Below, piece after piece: positions 25,534 to 34,505 of a stretch of 64,000 nucleotides of DNA. How positions within the stretch are numbered: the stretch's first letter is position 1; each line of letters starts with the position of its first letter. The translations under genes were made by a program, and so were the position numbers. This DNA is from Clostridiales bacterium (lineage in GTDB: Bacteria > Bacillota > Clostridia > Oscillospirales > Acutalibacteraceae): positions 1-64,000 of the forward strand of contig JAAYIY010000001.1 of assembly GCA_012523185.1 (NCBI GenBank), in the 5' to 3' direction. The notes beneath the pieces were generated by a model. It was not told the DNA's origin. It was given only the letters and a program-made list of their open reading frames with translations, and ran no database searches.

Positions 25534-25562
25534 TTGACATTTATTCAGTTCGCGTGTAAAAT
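25534..25562 (+). promoter_or_regulatory. Promoter of the HexNAc salvage operon
   Basis: A perfect TTGACA and TAAAAT with a 17-bp spacer lie about 20 bp before the kinase start codon, giving a very short leader. Confidence 0.75.
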
Positions 25563-25582
25563 TGTTGCAGTGGGGTGAAGTC

Positions 25583-26584
25583 ATGGGCGATTCATCATAT
25601 TTTTTGGGAGTTGACGGCGGCGGCAGCAAAACGACGGCTGTCGTGGCGGATGAATTTGGAAACATCGCGGCGGCGGAAGTCGGCGGCAGCATCAATTTTT
25701 ACTCAAACGAAATGTCCCAAACGCGGAACAATATGTCGGCTATCCTTTCAAGCATAAAGGAAAAGACAGGTATCGCCTGCTTTAAATCAGCATTTATCGG
25801 CATGTCCGCCTTAAACGGCAGGGCATCCGCCGACGAGCTTGAGGCTTTCACCGGCGGCGTAATCAGCGCGGACATGGTTTGTATGGACAGCGATTTGCAC
25901 ATAGCTCTTGAAACTCACTTGACCGACGGCGCGTGCGCTGTCGCGATAAGCGGCACAGGCTCGATGGTTGCGGCAAGGGACAGCGGCGGCATTGTGCGCC
26001 ACGCGGGCGGCTGGGGATATATTCTCGGCGACGAGGGGAGCGGCTACAGGATGTCGCTTGACGCCATAAGGGCGGGGATAAGGGGCGGAGAAGGCTCCGC
26101 AAGGCCGACGGCGCTGACGGGAGCGGTTCTAAGTTTTTATAAAGCGGACTGCTTTGACGATTTAATAAGCATTTTTTATGACCCGCCGATAAGCAGGCAG
26201 GACATCGCTTCCTTTTTGCCAAAGGTGCGCAAATGCGCTGAAAACGGCGACGAGACGGCGGCGGAAATAATCACGAACGGCGCGGACGACCTCGCGCGGA
26301 CGGCTGCCGCGCTCTTAAAAGACTATCCCGACGATATTCCCGTGGGGCTTTGGGGCGGCGCATTTCAGCATATACCGCTGTTTTTGAGCAGGTTTACGAG
26401 CGCGCTTGCGCAAAAAAACATTGCAAAAGTATTTTTGCTTGAATATCCGCCTGAAATCGGCGCTGTTTTTGCCGCTTACAGGCTGTGCGGTGTCAAGGTC
26501 TGCGAAACAATAAAAAGCAATATTAAACGGGGGATTAATAAGCATGACGCAATCAAACTCACAAAAAAATATGACGGCTGTTGA
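25583..26584 (+). CDS. BadF/BadG/BcrA-type ATPase, probable N-acetylglucosamine kinase
   Basis: This 333-residue protein has the ASKHA-fold phosphate loop FLGVDGGGSKTTAVVAD near its start, the adenosine-region motifs AISGTGSMVAARD and GWGYILGDEGSGY, and a C-terminal VGLWGGAF segment. These belong to the BadF/BadG/BcrA family, which includes eukaryotic-type GlcNAc kinases; the GDEGSGY motif favours the sugar kinase side. The start at ATG 25583 follows GGGGTGA by 5 nt. The last 41 bases overlap the GH84 gene, so the two are coupled. Context with a hexosaminidase and a nucleotidyltransferase supports phosphorylation of free HexNAc (inference). Confidence 0.82.
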   Translation: MGDSSYFLGVDGGGSKTTAVVADEFGNIAAAEVGGSINFYSNEMSQTRNNMSAILSSIKEKTGIACFKSAFIGMSALNGRASADELEAFTGGVISADMVCMDSDLHIALETHLTDGACAVAISGTGSMVAARDSGGIVRHAGGWGYILGDEGSGYRMSLDAIRAGIRGGEGSARPTALTGAVLSFYKADCFDDLISIFYDPPISRQDIASFLPKVRKCAENGDETAAEIITNGADDLARTAAALLKDYPDDIPVGLWGGAFQHIPLFLSRFTSALAQKNIAKVFLLEYPPEIGAVFAAYRLCGVKVCETIKSNIKRGINKHDAIKLTKKYDGC

Positions 26585-28211
26585 ACGCGTTTTTCTCGGC
26601 GGCGTTCGCAAGGTTCTCCCGACGGGGGAACACGCGGAATTTATCGCCGAAACCTGCGAAAAGATGGGCATACCATTCGGCGGCGGCGGAAACATCACAA
26701 TTTCGGCTGAATTCAGCGGCGCGCGCGATATGACTTATATAGAGGAAGCGCGGCGGCTGACTGACGAAAAGTTTAAAGTAAAGGCAACAAAAACAGACGG
26801 CGGCGTAAATGTCAGCATAATATTCGGAGGAATGAGAGCGCTTTATTATGCCTTGTGCCGATTGTTTCGCCAAATTTCAGACGGTTTCATCTTGGCGGGC
26901 GAATTTTTTGACTATCCGCTTTTTGAGCGCCGCGGCTATATCGAGGGCTTTTACGGCAAGCCGTGGAGCTTTGATGAGCGTGCCTCGATGCTGAGACTTA
27001 TGTCAGAGCGCGGCATGAACACATATTATTACGCGCCGAAGGACGATGAATTCCATCGCGAAAAATGGGACAAGCTTTATCCGAAAAGCTATTTTGACGA
27101 GGTTATACGCATAAAACAGCTTGCCGATGAGTGCTTTGTCGACTTGCATTTTTGCATAGCTCCCGGTTTGAGCATGAAATATTCAGACGAAGACTGTTTT
27201 ACAAAGCTGATGGCAAAATTCCGCCAGCTTTACGGCGCGGGGATTAAAAATTTTGGCTTGCTGCTTGACGATATACCTGAAAATCTCCAATATGCCGAAG
27301 ATATCGAAATGTTCGGGGGGGAGACAGTCGAGGCGCATATTTATCTTGCGAACAAGGTTTATGACGCGTTGAAGTCGATAGACCGCGGCATAAAACTGAC
27401 TGTCTGTCCGCTGCAATATCACGGCAGGGGAGACGAATATTTTATAACAAAGCTCGGCAAAGGGATCGAGCCGGACATAAGCCTTTTTTGGACAGGCAGA
27501 AACATCTGCTCGCAGGAGCTGACTGTGATTGAGGCGGCGCGTTTCATCGAAAGCACGCGGCGGCGCCCTCTTTATTGGGACAACTTCCCCGTAAACGACG
27601 CCGAAATGATAAACGAAATGCATTTGGGATACATAGACGGCAGGGAGCCGGAGCTTTTCAAATATTCGGAGGGGATCATATCAAACTGCATGGAATATTG
27701 CGAAAGCTCAAAGATACCGCTTCTTACAGTCGCCGACTACCTCTGGGACCCTCTGCGTTATGATGCCGAAAACTCATGGAAAGACGCGCTTAAAACTGTC
27801 GTCGGCGAAGAACATGAAACCTTTGCATATTTTGCCGACCATCTTTTCACATCGTGTCTCAAAAGCGAGAATTCAAGGCTGATGAACGACGCTCTCGGTG
27901 AAATACAGACACAGCTCTACACCGGAAACAGCGAAAAGGCGCTGCGCGTTTTTTCAGAATATTCAGGCAAGCTGTCAAAATGCGTGCGTTTTTTAAAAAA
28001 CAGCGACGATAAGCTTGTCGGGGAAATGTCGCGCTGGGTCAAAAAGTTTTTGCTCTGCGCCGAAACGCTTGAGCTGTGCCGCCGTTTTATGGCAGGCGAA
28101 AAGGAGCTTGAAAAACAGATTGCCGACAAGTATGACGAATATTTAAGCAAGCCGGAAGTTCTTGCGAATTTCAGCTTTAACGAAGCTGTGGAATATATTT
28201 TAAAGATGTAA
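26544..28211 (+). CDS. GH84 beta-N-acetylglucosaminidase, cytosolic
   Basis: This 555-residue protein carries the GH84 (bacterial O-GlcNAcase/hyaluronidase NagJ-like) catalytic domain. RRGYIEGFYGKPWSFDERA (about 129-147) opens the TIM barrel, NTYYYAPKDDEFHREKWDKLYP follows, and the paired catalytic aspartates are D242-D243 in FGLLLDDIP, as required for substrate-assisted catalysis. The N-terminal ~115 residues form the small alpha/beta GH20b-like domain. No signal peptide is present, unlike secreted GH84 enzymes, so it should act on imported GlcNAc oligosaccharides or glycoconjugates. GGGGGAT lies upstream of the ATG, inside the kinase gene. Confidence 0.9.
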   Translation: MTQSNSQKNMTAVERVFLGGVRKVLPTGEHAEFIAETCEKMGIPFGGGGNITISAEFSGARDMTYIEEARRLTDEKFKVKATKTDGGVNVSIIFGGMRALYYALCRLFRQISDGFILAGEFFDYPLFERRGYIEGFYGKPWSFDERASMLRLMSERGMNTYYYAPKDDEFHREKWDKLYPKSYFDEVIRIKQLADECFVDLHFCIAPGLSMKYSDEDCFTKLMAKFRQLYGAGIKNFGLLLDDIPENLQYAEDIEMFGGETVEAHIYLANKVYDALKSIDRGIKLTVCPLQYHGRGDEYFITKLGKGIEPDISLFWTGRNICSQELTVIEAARFIESTRRRPLYWDNFPVNDAEMINEMHLGYIDGREPELFKYSEGIISNCMEYCESSKIPLLTVADYLWDPLRYDAENSWKDALKTVVGEEHETFAYFADHLFTSCLKSENSRLMNDALGEIQTQLYTGNSEKALRVFSEYSGKLSKCVRFLKNSDDKLVGEMSRWVKKFLLCAETLELCRRFMAGEKELEKQIADKYDEYLSKPEVLANFSFNEAVEYILKM

Positions 28212-28246
28212 TATTTTGACACGCAATTAAATTTAGGGGGAAAATC

Positions 28247-29611
28247 ATGAAAAACGCTGTTATTTTATGCGCCGGAGAGGGCACAAAGCTTTGGCCTTAC
28301 GCACAAATAAGATGCAAAGCCATGATGCCTGTTTCAAACAAGCCGATAGTCGCATATTCCGTAGACGCGCTGACGTCGATGGGGTTTGACAATATTGTCA
28401 TTGTCGGCAGCAGGTTCATAGAGGAGATTTACTCCTATTTCCGCGACTCAAAAAATGTCATGGTCATATCCGACGACAAGCCGAAGGGAACGGCGTTCTC
28501 CCTTTTGCGGGCAAGCGCGTTTATTGACGGGGATTTCCTTGCGCTGTACGGCGACACAATCATTTCCGAAAGCGACATCAAGGCGCTTGTTGAGGCTTTT
28601 ACAGAAAGCGGCGAAAACACGGCGCTTGTCGGCAAAATACCTGACAGGAGCGGCGACAGGATAGGCTGTGAAATTGACGACGGCTATATCGGCAGCGTTT
28701 GGGGTCACTCACGCGGTGAAAGCACACATTTTTTCGGCGGCTTCGCTTTTAAAAAGAGCTTTTTTGACGTGCTTCAATTTAATTCAAGAAGATTCGCATA
28801 CGTTGAAGTCGGCATGATGCCGCCTGTGGAGGGGTTTCTTGAAATCAGTGTCGGCGATGAAATGAAGCGCGGGACAAAGATAAGGGCGCTGGAAAGCTCG
28901 CAAAGGATTTTTGACATTGATAAGCCTTGGCATATACTTGAGGCAAACGCAGAAATAAACAGTCTCCGCTGCTCCGCTCTTAAAAAAAATGAGTTGGCGG
29001 AGGGCGCGTCGATTGACGAGACAGCGGCTGTCAGCGGCTTTGTAAAGCTTGGCAAAAACAGTGTCATCGGCAAAAATGTCATCATAACAGGCAACATTAT
29101 TGTCGGCGATAACAGCGAAATCCAAAACGGCGCGATTGTCAGCGGCAATGTTGTGATCGGCGACGACAGCAAGGTGCGCAACGCCTGCTTTATTGAGGAG
29201 CGCTCGACTGTCGGCAACGAATGCATCATCAGCCACGCCGCGGAGCTGGACGGGATGATACTTGACAGAGTTTACCTCTACCATTACATGGAGTGGAACG
29301 GAATAATAGGCGAAAACACAGACCTTGGCGCGGCGACTGTCTGCGGCAGTCTGCGTTTTGACGACTCCATAACGCTCCAAAATGTCAAGGGCAGGAGGGA
29401 GTTTCACACCGGCTGGGGCGACGCCGTTTTCCTCGGTGATTACTGCCGCACCGGAGTTAACGCCATTTTAATGCCCGGCGTCAAGGTGGGTCCGTACAGC
29501 GTTGTCGGCGCGGGCGTCATTTTAAACAAAGACGTGCCTGACAACACGCTGATTTATACGGAGCAAACACTCGTCGAAAAGAAATGGGGAAGCGAAAAAT
29601 ATGGCTGGTAA
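28247..29611 (+). CDS. Bifunctional-type sugar-1-phosphate nucleotidylyltransferase with left-handed beta-helix domain
   Basis: The 454-residue protein opens with the nucleotidylyltransferase signature ILCAGEGTKLWPYAQIRCKAM and has YGDTII for the metal-binding region. From residue ~255 hexapeptide repeats form a left-handed beta-helix (VSGFVKLGKNSVIGKNVI, IVGDNSEIQNGAIVSGNVVI), ending in MPGVKVGPYSVVGAGVILNKDV. The domain order is GlmU-like, but the FDDSITLQNVKGRREFHTG part resembles archaeal two-domain UDP-GlcNAc pyrophosphorylases rather than the classical bacterial GlmU. It follows GH84 by 35 bp. Conversion of HexNAc-1-phosphate to UDP-HexNAc is the likely role (inference). Confidence 0.78.
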   Translation: MKNAVILCAGEGTKLWPYAQIRCKAMMPVSNKPIVAYSVDALTSMGFDNIVIVGSRFIEEIYSYFRDSKNVMVISDDKPKGTAFSLLRASAFIDGDFLALYGDTIISESDIKALVEAFTESGENTALVGKIPDRSGDRIGCEIDDGYIGSVWGHSRGESTHFFGGFAFKKSFFDVLQFNSRRFAYVEVGMMPPVEGFLEISVGDEMKRGTKIRALESSQRIFDIDKPWHILEANAEINSLRCSALKKNELAEGASIDETAAVSGFVKLGKNSVIGKNVIITGNIIVGDNSEIQNGAIVSGNVVIGDDSKVRNACFIEERSTVGNECIISHAAELDGMILDRVYLYHYMEWNGIIGENTDLGAATVCGSLRFDDSITLQNVKGRREFHTGWGDAVFLGDYCRTGVNAILMPGVKVGPYSVVGAGVILNKDVPDNTLIYTEQTLVEKKWGSEKYGW

Positions 29612-29780
29612 AGACAAAAAAGTTCTACAAACTTTATTTTCTTAAATTAGAAACACTTAATTTCTTCGTCATAAAGTTCAAAAATGCGTAACATCCGTTG
29701 GTGAATATGCACAAAAGAATTTATGCCTTTTTGCTATTTATATAGAGCCTTAATACATAACTCCAACTCACCGGTTCGTC

Positions 29781-29818
29781 ATAATGCACAACTAAGCCGC
29801 GGTTCGTTTGTGCATAAT
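29781..29818. promoter_or_regulatory. Inverted repeat upstream of small-gene promoter (candidate operator)
   Basis: ATAATGCACAA and TTGTGCATAAT form an imperfect inverted repeat with a 16-bp spacer. It ends 3 bp before the -35 box of the promoter at 29822. Confidence 0.4.
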
Positions 29819-29821
29819 CAC

Positions 29822-29849
29822 TTGACTTTTTGTGAATTCATGGTATAAT
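29822..29849 (+). promoter_or_regulatory. Strong promoter of the 41-residue gene
   Basis: TTGACT and TATAAT are 16 bp apart, and the -10 is preceded by TGG (extended -10). The start codon is 32 bp downstream. Confidence 0.75.
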
Positions 29850-29881
29850 TAAGCCAGAAACAAAAAGAAAGGGTGATTTAA

Positions 29882-30007
29882 ATGATGACCAACAAAGAGA
29901 AGTTCGAGATAGGTATGAAACTGATGGATGAAATCTCATCGTCAAGGAAGTTCAGCTGGAAAATGATCAAATCTATACTCAAGCTAAGCGCTATCGCCGA
30001 GTCCTGA
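29882..30007 (+). CDS. Small hypothetical protein, 41 residues, own transcription unit
   Basis: The frame reads MMTNKEKFEIGMKLMDEISS then RKFSWKMIKSILKLSAIAES. AAAGGGTGA is 5 nt before the ATG, an excellent promoter lies directly upstream and a perfect terminator 75 bp downstream. The protein is predicted to be an amphipathic, basic helical peptide without a clear membrane segment. I do not recognise a family. The strong promoter with an adjacent inverted repeat suggests a regulated, highly expressed small protein or a peptide embedded in a regulatory RNA of about 250 nt. Confidence 0.6.
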   Translation: MMTNKEKFEIGMKLMDEISSSRKFSWKMIKSILKLSAIAES

Positions 30008-30080
30008 CAGTTCGGCACGCTTCCCATAAAAGCGGGCGCGCAACAAGCGCCTTGAATATAGATTGAGAACAAACAGCCAA

Positions 30081-30112
30081 AAAGGGCGCCCAAGCAAACG
30101 GGCGCCCTTTTT
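30081..30112. terminator. Bidirectional terminator between the 41-residue gene and mtaB
   Basis: AAAGGGCGCCC and GGGCGCCCTTT form a perfect 11-bp stem around an 8-nt loop, with T tracts in both directions (TTTTT on plus; TTTTTGG on minus). Confidence 0.9.
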
Positions 30113-30151
30113 GATCGGACAAAAAACATCAGAATATGTTTGCGCAAAAGC

Positions 30152-31432
30152 TTAAAGCATTTCGCCGATGCAGCAGGAGCTATCCGCTCCCGTTATCCTT
30201 ACGTTTACAAGCTCTCCCGACTTGCATTTGCCCTTGAAGCGAACAGGCGTATAGTTTCTTGTGAACCCTTCAAACATGCCTTCTGTTTCGCGTTCCGCCA
30301 GCACTTCGACTGTCTTTCCTGCTTGCGATTTGAAAAACAAAGCGCGCGTTTTGTCAGCCGTTTCAGAAATCAGCCTTGCGCGCCGCTCTTTTTCAGATTT
30401 TTCGACCTGATTTGGAAACGAAGCGGCGGATGTGCCCGAGCGCGCCGAAAAAGGAAACACATGAACCTTTTCAAATTTTATATTCTCGACAAAAAGCCTT
30501 GTGGCTTCAAATTCGGACTCGCTTTCGCCCGCGAAGCCGACCATGATGTCAGTAGTTATGGCTGCACCGGGGAAAGCCGCGCGCAGCTTTTGGCAAAGTG
30601 CTTCAAACTCGCTTGAGGTGTAATGTCTGTTCATCCTTTTGAGTGTTTCATCGCATCCGCTTTGCAGTGAGATATGAAAATGCGGGCAAAGCTTTTTGTG
30701 CTTTGAAAGCCTTTCCAAAACATCGTCCGTAAGGTGGTCAGGCTCCAGCGAGCCGAGACGAATCCTTTTGATGCCGTCAGGCTCCGAAGCCGCGCCGACG
30801 GCGTCACAGATGTCGTGACCTTCAAAGCTGTAAGCCGACAGATTGATTCCGACAAGGACAAGCTCGCGAAAACCTGCGCCGGCAAGCCTTTGCGACTCGC
30901 CGCGAATGTCTTTAATCGGCTTTGAGCGCACATTTCCGCGGGCGTAGGGGATGATGCAATAGGAGCAGAAGCGGTTGCAGCCGTCCTCTATCTTGATACT
31001 TGCCCTTGTGCGCCCGAGGCAGCCTGAAACCGACGGCGAATCAAAAACATCATCAGGCCGATGTTGCTCAATCAACACCAGCCTGTTATTTGACGAAAAA
31101 TATAAATCGAGCGCCTCCAAAAGCCTGCCGTTGCTCTTGTTTCCAAGGAGAATATCGGCATCAGACAGGCGCTTTGACGCGTCGGGATAAGCTTGAGGAA
31201 CACAGCCTGTGAGAACGACGGCGGATTGTGGATTACGCCTTTTGAAGCGGCGTATCGCTTGGCGCGTCTTTCTGTCGCTTTCGGCGGTCACCGTGCAGGA
31301 ATTGACAATGTAAACATCAGCAATGTCAGTGTGCGGGACAATTGTGTAACCATTTTTTAAAAGAATCTCCGACATTGCCTGAGACTCATATTGGTTGACC
31401 TTGCACCCGAGCGTATAAAGGGCGGCTTTCAT
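30152..31432 (-). CDS. mtaB: tRNA (t6A37) methylthiotransferase MtaB
   Basis: This 426-residue radical-SAM enzyme adds a methylthio group to t6A37 of tRNA. The N-terminal MTTase domain has LGCKVNQYESQAM, VNSCTVTAESDRKTRQAIRR and LTGCVPQAYPD with the three cluster-binding cysteines; the radical-SAM site is DGCNRFCSYCIIPYARG; a TRAM-like C-terminus ends near ETEGMFEGFTRNYTPVRF. LGCKVNQ and the size favour MtaB over MiaB. The start codon overlaps the stop of the preceding small gene as TAATG and has no good ribosome site, so translation is coupled. Confidence 0.93.
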   Translation of the reverse strand: MKAALYTLGCKVNQYESQAMSEILLKNGYTIVPHTDIADVYIVNSCTVTAESDRKTRQAIRRFKRRNPQSAVVLTGCVPQAYPDASKRLSDADILLGNKSNGRLLEALDLYFSSNNRLVLIEQHRPDDVFDSPSVSGCLGRTRASIKIEDGCNRFCSYCIIPYARGNVRSKPIKDIRGESQRLAGAGFRELVLVGINLSAYSFEGHDICDAVGAASEPDGIKRIRLGSLEPDHLTDDVLERLSKHKKLCPHFHISLQSGCDETLKRMNRHYTSSEFEALCQKLRAAFPGAAITTDIMVGFAGESESEFEATRLFVENIKFEKVHVFPFSARSGTSAASFPNQVEKSEKERRARLISETADKTRALFFKSQAGKTVEVLAERETEGMFEGFTRNYTPVRFKGKCKSGELVNVRITGADSSCCIGEML

Positions 31433-31728
31433 TATGCGGGCTTGCTAAGCGCGCGCTCAAGCCAAACACTGCCAAGGTCAATGGCGTCAAAAAGACCGCG
31501 CCTTTCACCTTTTTTGACAATGCGGTCGCGCGGGCGCAAATCCGAATCGGTGCTGACAAGCTGAACAATGACGCGATCGGCGATGTTGAGACCGTTGAAA
31601 TCCTTTGTGCTTGTTATTTGCAGCACAAGCACAAATTCATCAGACGTGTCGCCGTAATAAATTGTGTTGTCCTTGCGCACGAGTGGTTTGCCTTTATATT
31701 TTAAAAACTTAACTTTTTTTGCGGGCAT
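31432..31728 (-). CDS. Conserved hypothetical protein, 98 residues
   Basis: The protein is basic at its start (PAKKVKFLKYKGKPLVRKDN) and then has a beta-rich middle (TIYYGDTSDEFVLVLQITST) and IVQLVSTDSDLRPRDRIVKKGERRG. AAAGGATG lies 8 nt before the ATG. It sits between ireB and mtaB, with its stop overlapping the mtaB start. I recall similar small proteins in clostridial genomes but cannot name a domain. The basic surface and its coupling to a tRNA modification enzyme are compatible with an RNA-related role, which is inference. Confidence 0.75.
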   Translation of the reverse strand: MPAKKVKFLKYKGKPLVRKDNTIYYGDTSDEFVLVLQITSTKDFNGLNIADRVIVQLVSTDSDLRPRDRIVKKGERRGLFDAIDLGSVWLERALSKPA

Positions 31729-31750
31729 TGCAATTCATCCTTTCGCGCGT

Positions 31751-31999
31751 TTATCTTATCCCCAAGTAATCTCTGACGAGAATTTGGAGAAGCTCGTCCC
31801 TGTCAATGCGCCTTACAAGACTGCGAGCGTTATTATGTGTGGTGATGTAGGTGGGATCCTCGGACAAAAGATATCCGACTATTTGGCTGACAGGATTATA
31901 TCCCTTTTCGCTCAGCGCTTTATAAACCTCTGTTAAAATTCGCCGCACCTCATTTTCGTGCTCGTCTCTTACGGAAAACTGGATAGTCTTATCAGACAC
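31751..31999 (-). CDS. ireB: IreB family regulatory phosphoprotein (UPF0297)
   Basis: This 82-residue protein closely follows the UPF0297/IreB pattern: [47 protein letters not shown], then [17 protein letters not shown]. In enterococci IreB is a substrate of the Stk/Stp kinase-phosphatase system and affects cephalosporin tolerance; threonines near the N-terminus are the phosphosites there. AAAGGGGTGAT precedes the start. It is the first gene of an operon with the 98-residue protein and mtaB. The usual downstream partners ruvX and yrzB are absent. Confidence 0.93.
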   Translation of the reverse strand: MSDKTIQFSVRDEHENEVRRILTEVYKALSEKGYNPVSQIVGYLLSEDPTYITTHNNARSLVRRIDRDELLQILVRDYLGIR

Positions 32000-32029
32000 A
32001 TAATCACCCCTTTGTCACAATACCTTTTT

Positions 32030-32058
32030 ATTATATACCAAAAGGCGGCAAAATACAA
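32030..32058 (-). promoter_or_regulatory. Promoter of the ireB operon
   Basis: TTGTAT and TATAAT are separated by 17 bp on the minus strand, about 30 bp before the ireB start. Confidence 0.65.
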
Positions 32059-32096
32059 TGACCTTTACAAATTATTAACCATCTCTTAATTATTTT

Positions 32097-34481
32097 TTAT
32101 TGCCCGCGCAGTGAAATACCAAGCTTTTCAAGCGCTTTTACAGAGCGCCGGACGGCGTCGTCCGCCTCCTCGTCCGTCATCGTTTTATCGGGTGAGCGCA
32201 AAACAAGATTGAAAGCGACGCTTTTCATGCCCTCGGGGATTTGCGAACCCTCATACACGTCAAACAATGTCAGGGATTCGAGAACACCTCCGGCGGCGCT
32301 TGAAATCGCGCGTCTCAAAGTAAGAACGGGCAGGCTCTTGTCGCAAACAAAAGCAAGGTCGCGCGTCGTCGCCGGGAATTTGGGCAGCTGCTTGTAAGAC
32401 CTTGCAAGGTCGGCGTGCTTTTTCAAAGTGTTAAAATCGACGGAGCCGACATATGCTTTTGTGTCAATCTCATAATTGTCAAGAACATCTGGATGCACCT
32501 CTCCGAAAATGCCAAGCTCATCGCCGCCTGCCGTCAGCTTTGCCGCCCTGCCGGGATGGAGGTATGCGCAGTCCGTCACAGCCTCCACGTCGCAGTCGCA
32601 AATCCCGAAGGAAAGTAAAAGCTCCTCTATGACGCCTTTCAACGAGAAAAAGTCAAGCCCCTCGCCATACATCCCAAGCGACACCGTGATTTTTTCCTCC
32701 GGCAGCTCCTCGCCGTCTTTTGGTATATAGACAGTAGAAAGCTCATAAAGCCTTGCCGCGGCGTTGCGGTTGTTAAAGTTGCGTGAAAGCACCTCAAGCA
32801 TAGACGGGACGGAAGTGGTGCGCATGACGCTTGTATCCTCGCCGAGAGGGTTTGATATGACGATTGATTTACGCAGCGGGCTGTCGGCGCCGAGCATTAT
32901 CTTGTCATAGGATTTGGGGCTGATAAAAGAATAAGTCATAATTTCAGTAAGCCCCTGCGCAAGCAAAATGTCGCCCGCAAGCTTTTGAAGCTTTTGTGTG
33001 TCGTTCAGCGCGCCCGCCGTCGTGCTGATAATCGGGTGGCTTTTGATGTTTTCAAAGCCGTAAAAACGGGCAACCTCCTCCGCGATATCGGCTTTGTGTT
33101 CAACATCACCTCTGAAAGAGGGGACTGTTACAATTCCGTCTTGAACCTTGAAAGAGAGACGCTCAAGTATTTTTGCCTGCTCGTCGGCGGACATATCTAT
33201 GCCGATGAAGCTGTTTGTCCAGTCAGGGTCAAATTGAACAGTCGCCCGCGCGTCCGCCGTCTTGTCACAGTCAATAACACCGTTTACAACATCGCCGGCA
33301 TCAAGCAGCTGAACAAGCTCAAGCGCGCGGTCAAGGCAGGCGCGGCAGCCCTTGGGGTCAAGCCCTTTTTCATATCTTGCCGACGCTTCTGTGCGCATTC
33401 CGAGTTTTTTTGAAGTTGAGCGGACGGACGGACCGTTAAAGCAAGCGGATTCAAAGACTATTGTCTGCGTGTCGTCCATAATTCCGCTGTATTCGCCGCC
33501 CATGACACCGGCGACAGCCACAGGCTTAACGGCGTCGGCAATGACAAGCATATCTTCGGACAAAGCCCTCTGCACACCGTCAAGAGTTGTTATCGTTTCG
33601 CCCTTCTTTGCCGTGCGGACAATTACAGAACCGCCCTCAAGGAAACGATAGTCAAATGCGTGCATCGGCTGACCGTATTCGAGCATGACAAAATTAGTGA
33701 TGTCGACAATGTTGTTTATCGGGCGAACACCTCCGGCGCGCAGCCTTTCGCGCATCCAGCGCGGAGAGGGGGCTATGCGAACATTTTTAACGACGGCTCC
33801 GGCATATCTGTAGCACTTTTCGTTGTCAGAAATATCAATGCTAAGGCAGTCCCCGACATCGCCCGCGCCTGCTTTTACACAAGGGGCGGGAACACAAAAA
33901 GGCATCTCCAACGCGGCGGCGGCTTCGCGGGCAAGTCCGATTACAGAAAGGCAGTCGGGGCGGTTCGGAGTTATTTCAAACTCAAAAACTGTGTCGTCAA
34001 GTCCTATGGCGCTTTTGATATCGGCGCCGGGCAGACGGTCACAGTCGCCGCCGAGGACAAAGACACCGTCGCTGACGGCATAGGGAAAATCGTGGGCTGT
34101 AAGCCCAAGCTCGCCGAGGGAACAAAACATACCGTCGCTTTCAACGCCCCTTAGCTTGCTCTTTTTTATTTTTTTACCCCCGGCTGTGACCGAACCGTCA
34201 AGCGCAACGGGAACAAAATCACCGGCCGAGAGGTTTTGCGCCCCCGTGACAATTTGGATGGGAGATTCACCGCCGACATCCGCCGAGCAAATGAAAAGAT
34301 GGTCAGAATTCGGGTGGCGCTCAAGTGAAATAATCCGGGCGACGACAATTTTTTCAAGCTCATCTCCCTCGCGCCGGAAGCCCTCGACCTTTGAGCCGCT
34401 CATTGTCATAATTCCTGCAAATTTTTTGTCGGCTATATCTGTCTTTAAAAAATCGTTAAGCCATTTTTTTGATAATAACAT
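32097..34481 (-). CDS. pheT: Phenylalanine-tRNA ligase beta subunit
   Basis: The 794-residue beta chain has the N-terminal tRNA-binding/OB domain (KIVVARIISLERHPNSDHLFIC), the B3/B4 editing region (RPINNIVDITNFVMLEYGQPMHAFD), the B5 domain and the C-terminal anticodon-binding FDX-ACB domain (KQLPKFPATTRDLAFVCDK ... LFDVYEG). It lies 24 bp after pheS, forming the alpha2-beta2 enzyme. The length is normal. No terminator is seen between pheT and the ireB promoter. Confidence 0.97.
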   Translation of the reverse strand: MLLSKKWLNDFLKTDIADKKFAGIMTMSGSKVEGFRREGDELEKIVVARIISLERHPNSDHLFICSADVGGESPIQIVTGAQNLSAGDFVPVALDGSVTAGGKKIKKSKLRGVESDGMFCSLGELGLTAHDFPYAVSDGVFVLGGDCDRLPGADIKSAIGLDDTVFEFEITPNRPDCLSVIGLAREAAAALEMPFCVPAPCVKAGAGDVGDCLSIDISDNEKCYRYAGAVVKNVRIAPSPRWMRERLRAGGVRPINNIVDITNFVMLEYGQPMHAFDYRFLEGGSVIVRTAKKGETITTLDGVQRALSEDMLVIADAVKPVAVAGVMGGEYSGIMDDTQTIVFESACFNGPSVRSTSKKLGMRTEASARYEKGLDPKGCRACLDRALELVQLLDAGDVVNGVIDCDKTADARATVQFDPDWTNSFIGIDMSADEQAKILERLSFKVQDGIVTVPSFRGDVEHKADIAEEVARFYGFENIKSHPIISTTAGALNDTQKLQKLAGDILLAQGLTEIMTYSFISPKSYDKIMLGADSPLRKSIVISNPLGEDTSVMRTTSVPSMLEVLSRNFNNRNAAARLYELSTVYIPKDGEELPEEKITVSLGMYGEGLDFFSLKGVIEELLLSFGICDCDVEAVTDCAYLHPGRAAKLTAGGDELGIFGEVHPDVLDNYEIDTKAYVGSVDFNTLKKHADLARSYKQLPKFPATTRDLAFVCDKSLPVLTLRRAISSAAGGVLESLTLFDVYEGSQIPEGMKSVAFNLVLRSPDKTMTDEEADDAVRRSVKALEKLGISLRGQ

Positions 34482-34505
34482 TTGACTTTACACCTTTCTG
34501 ATAAC

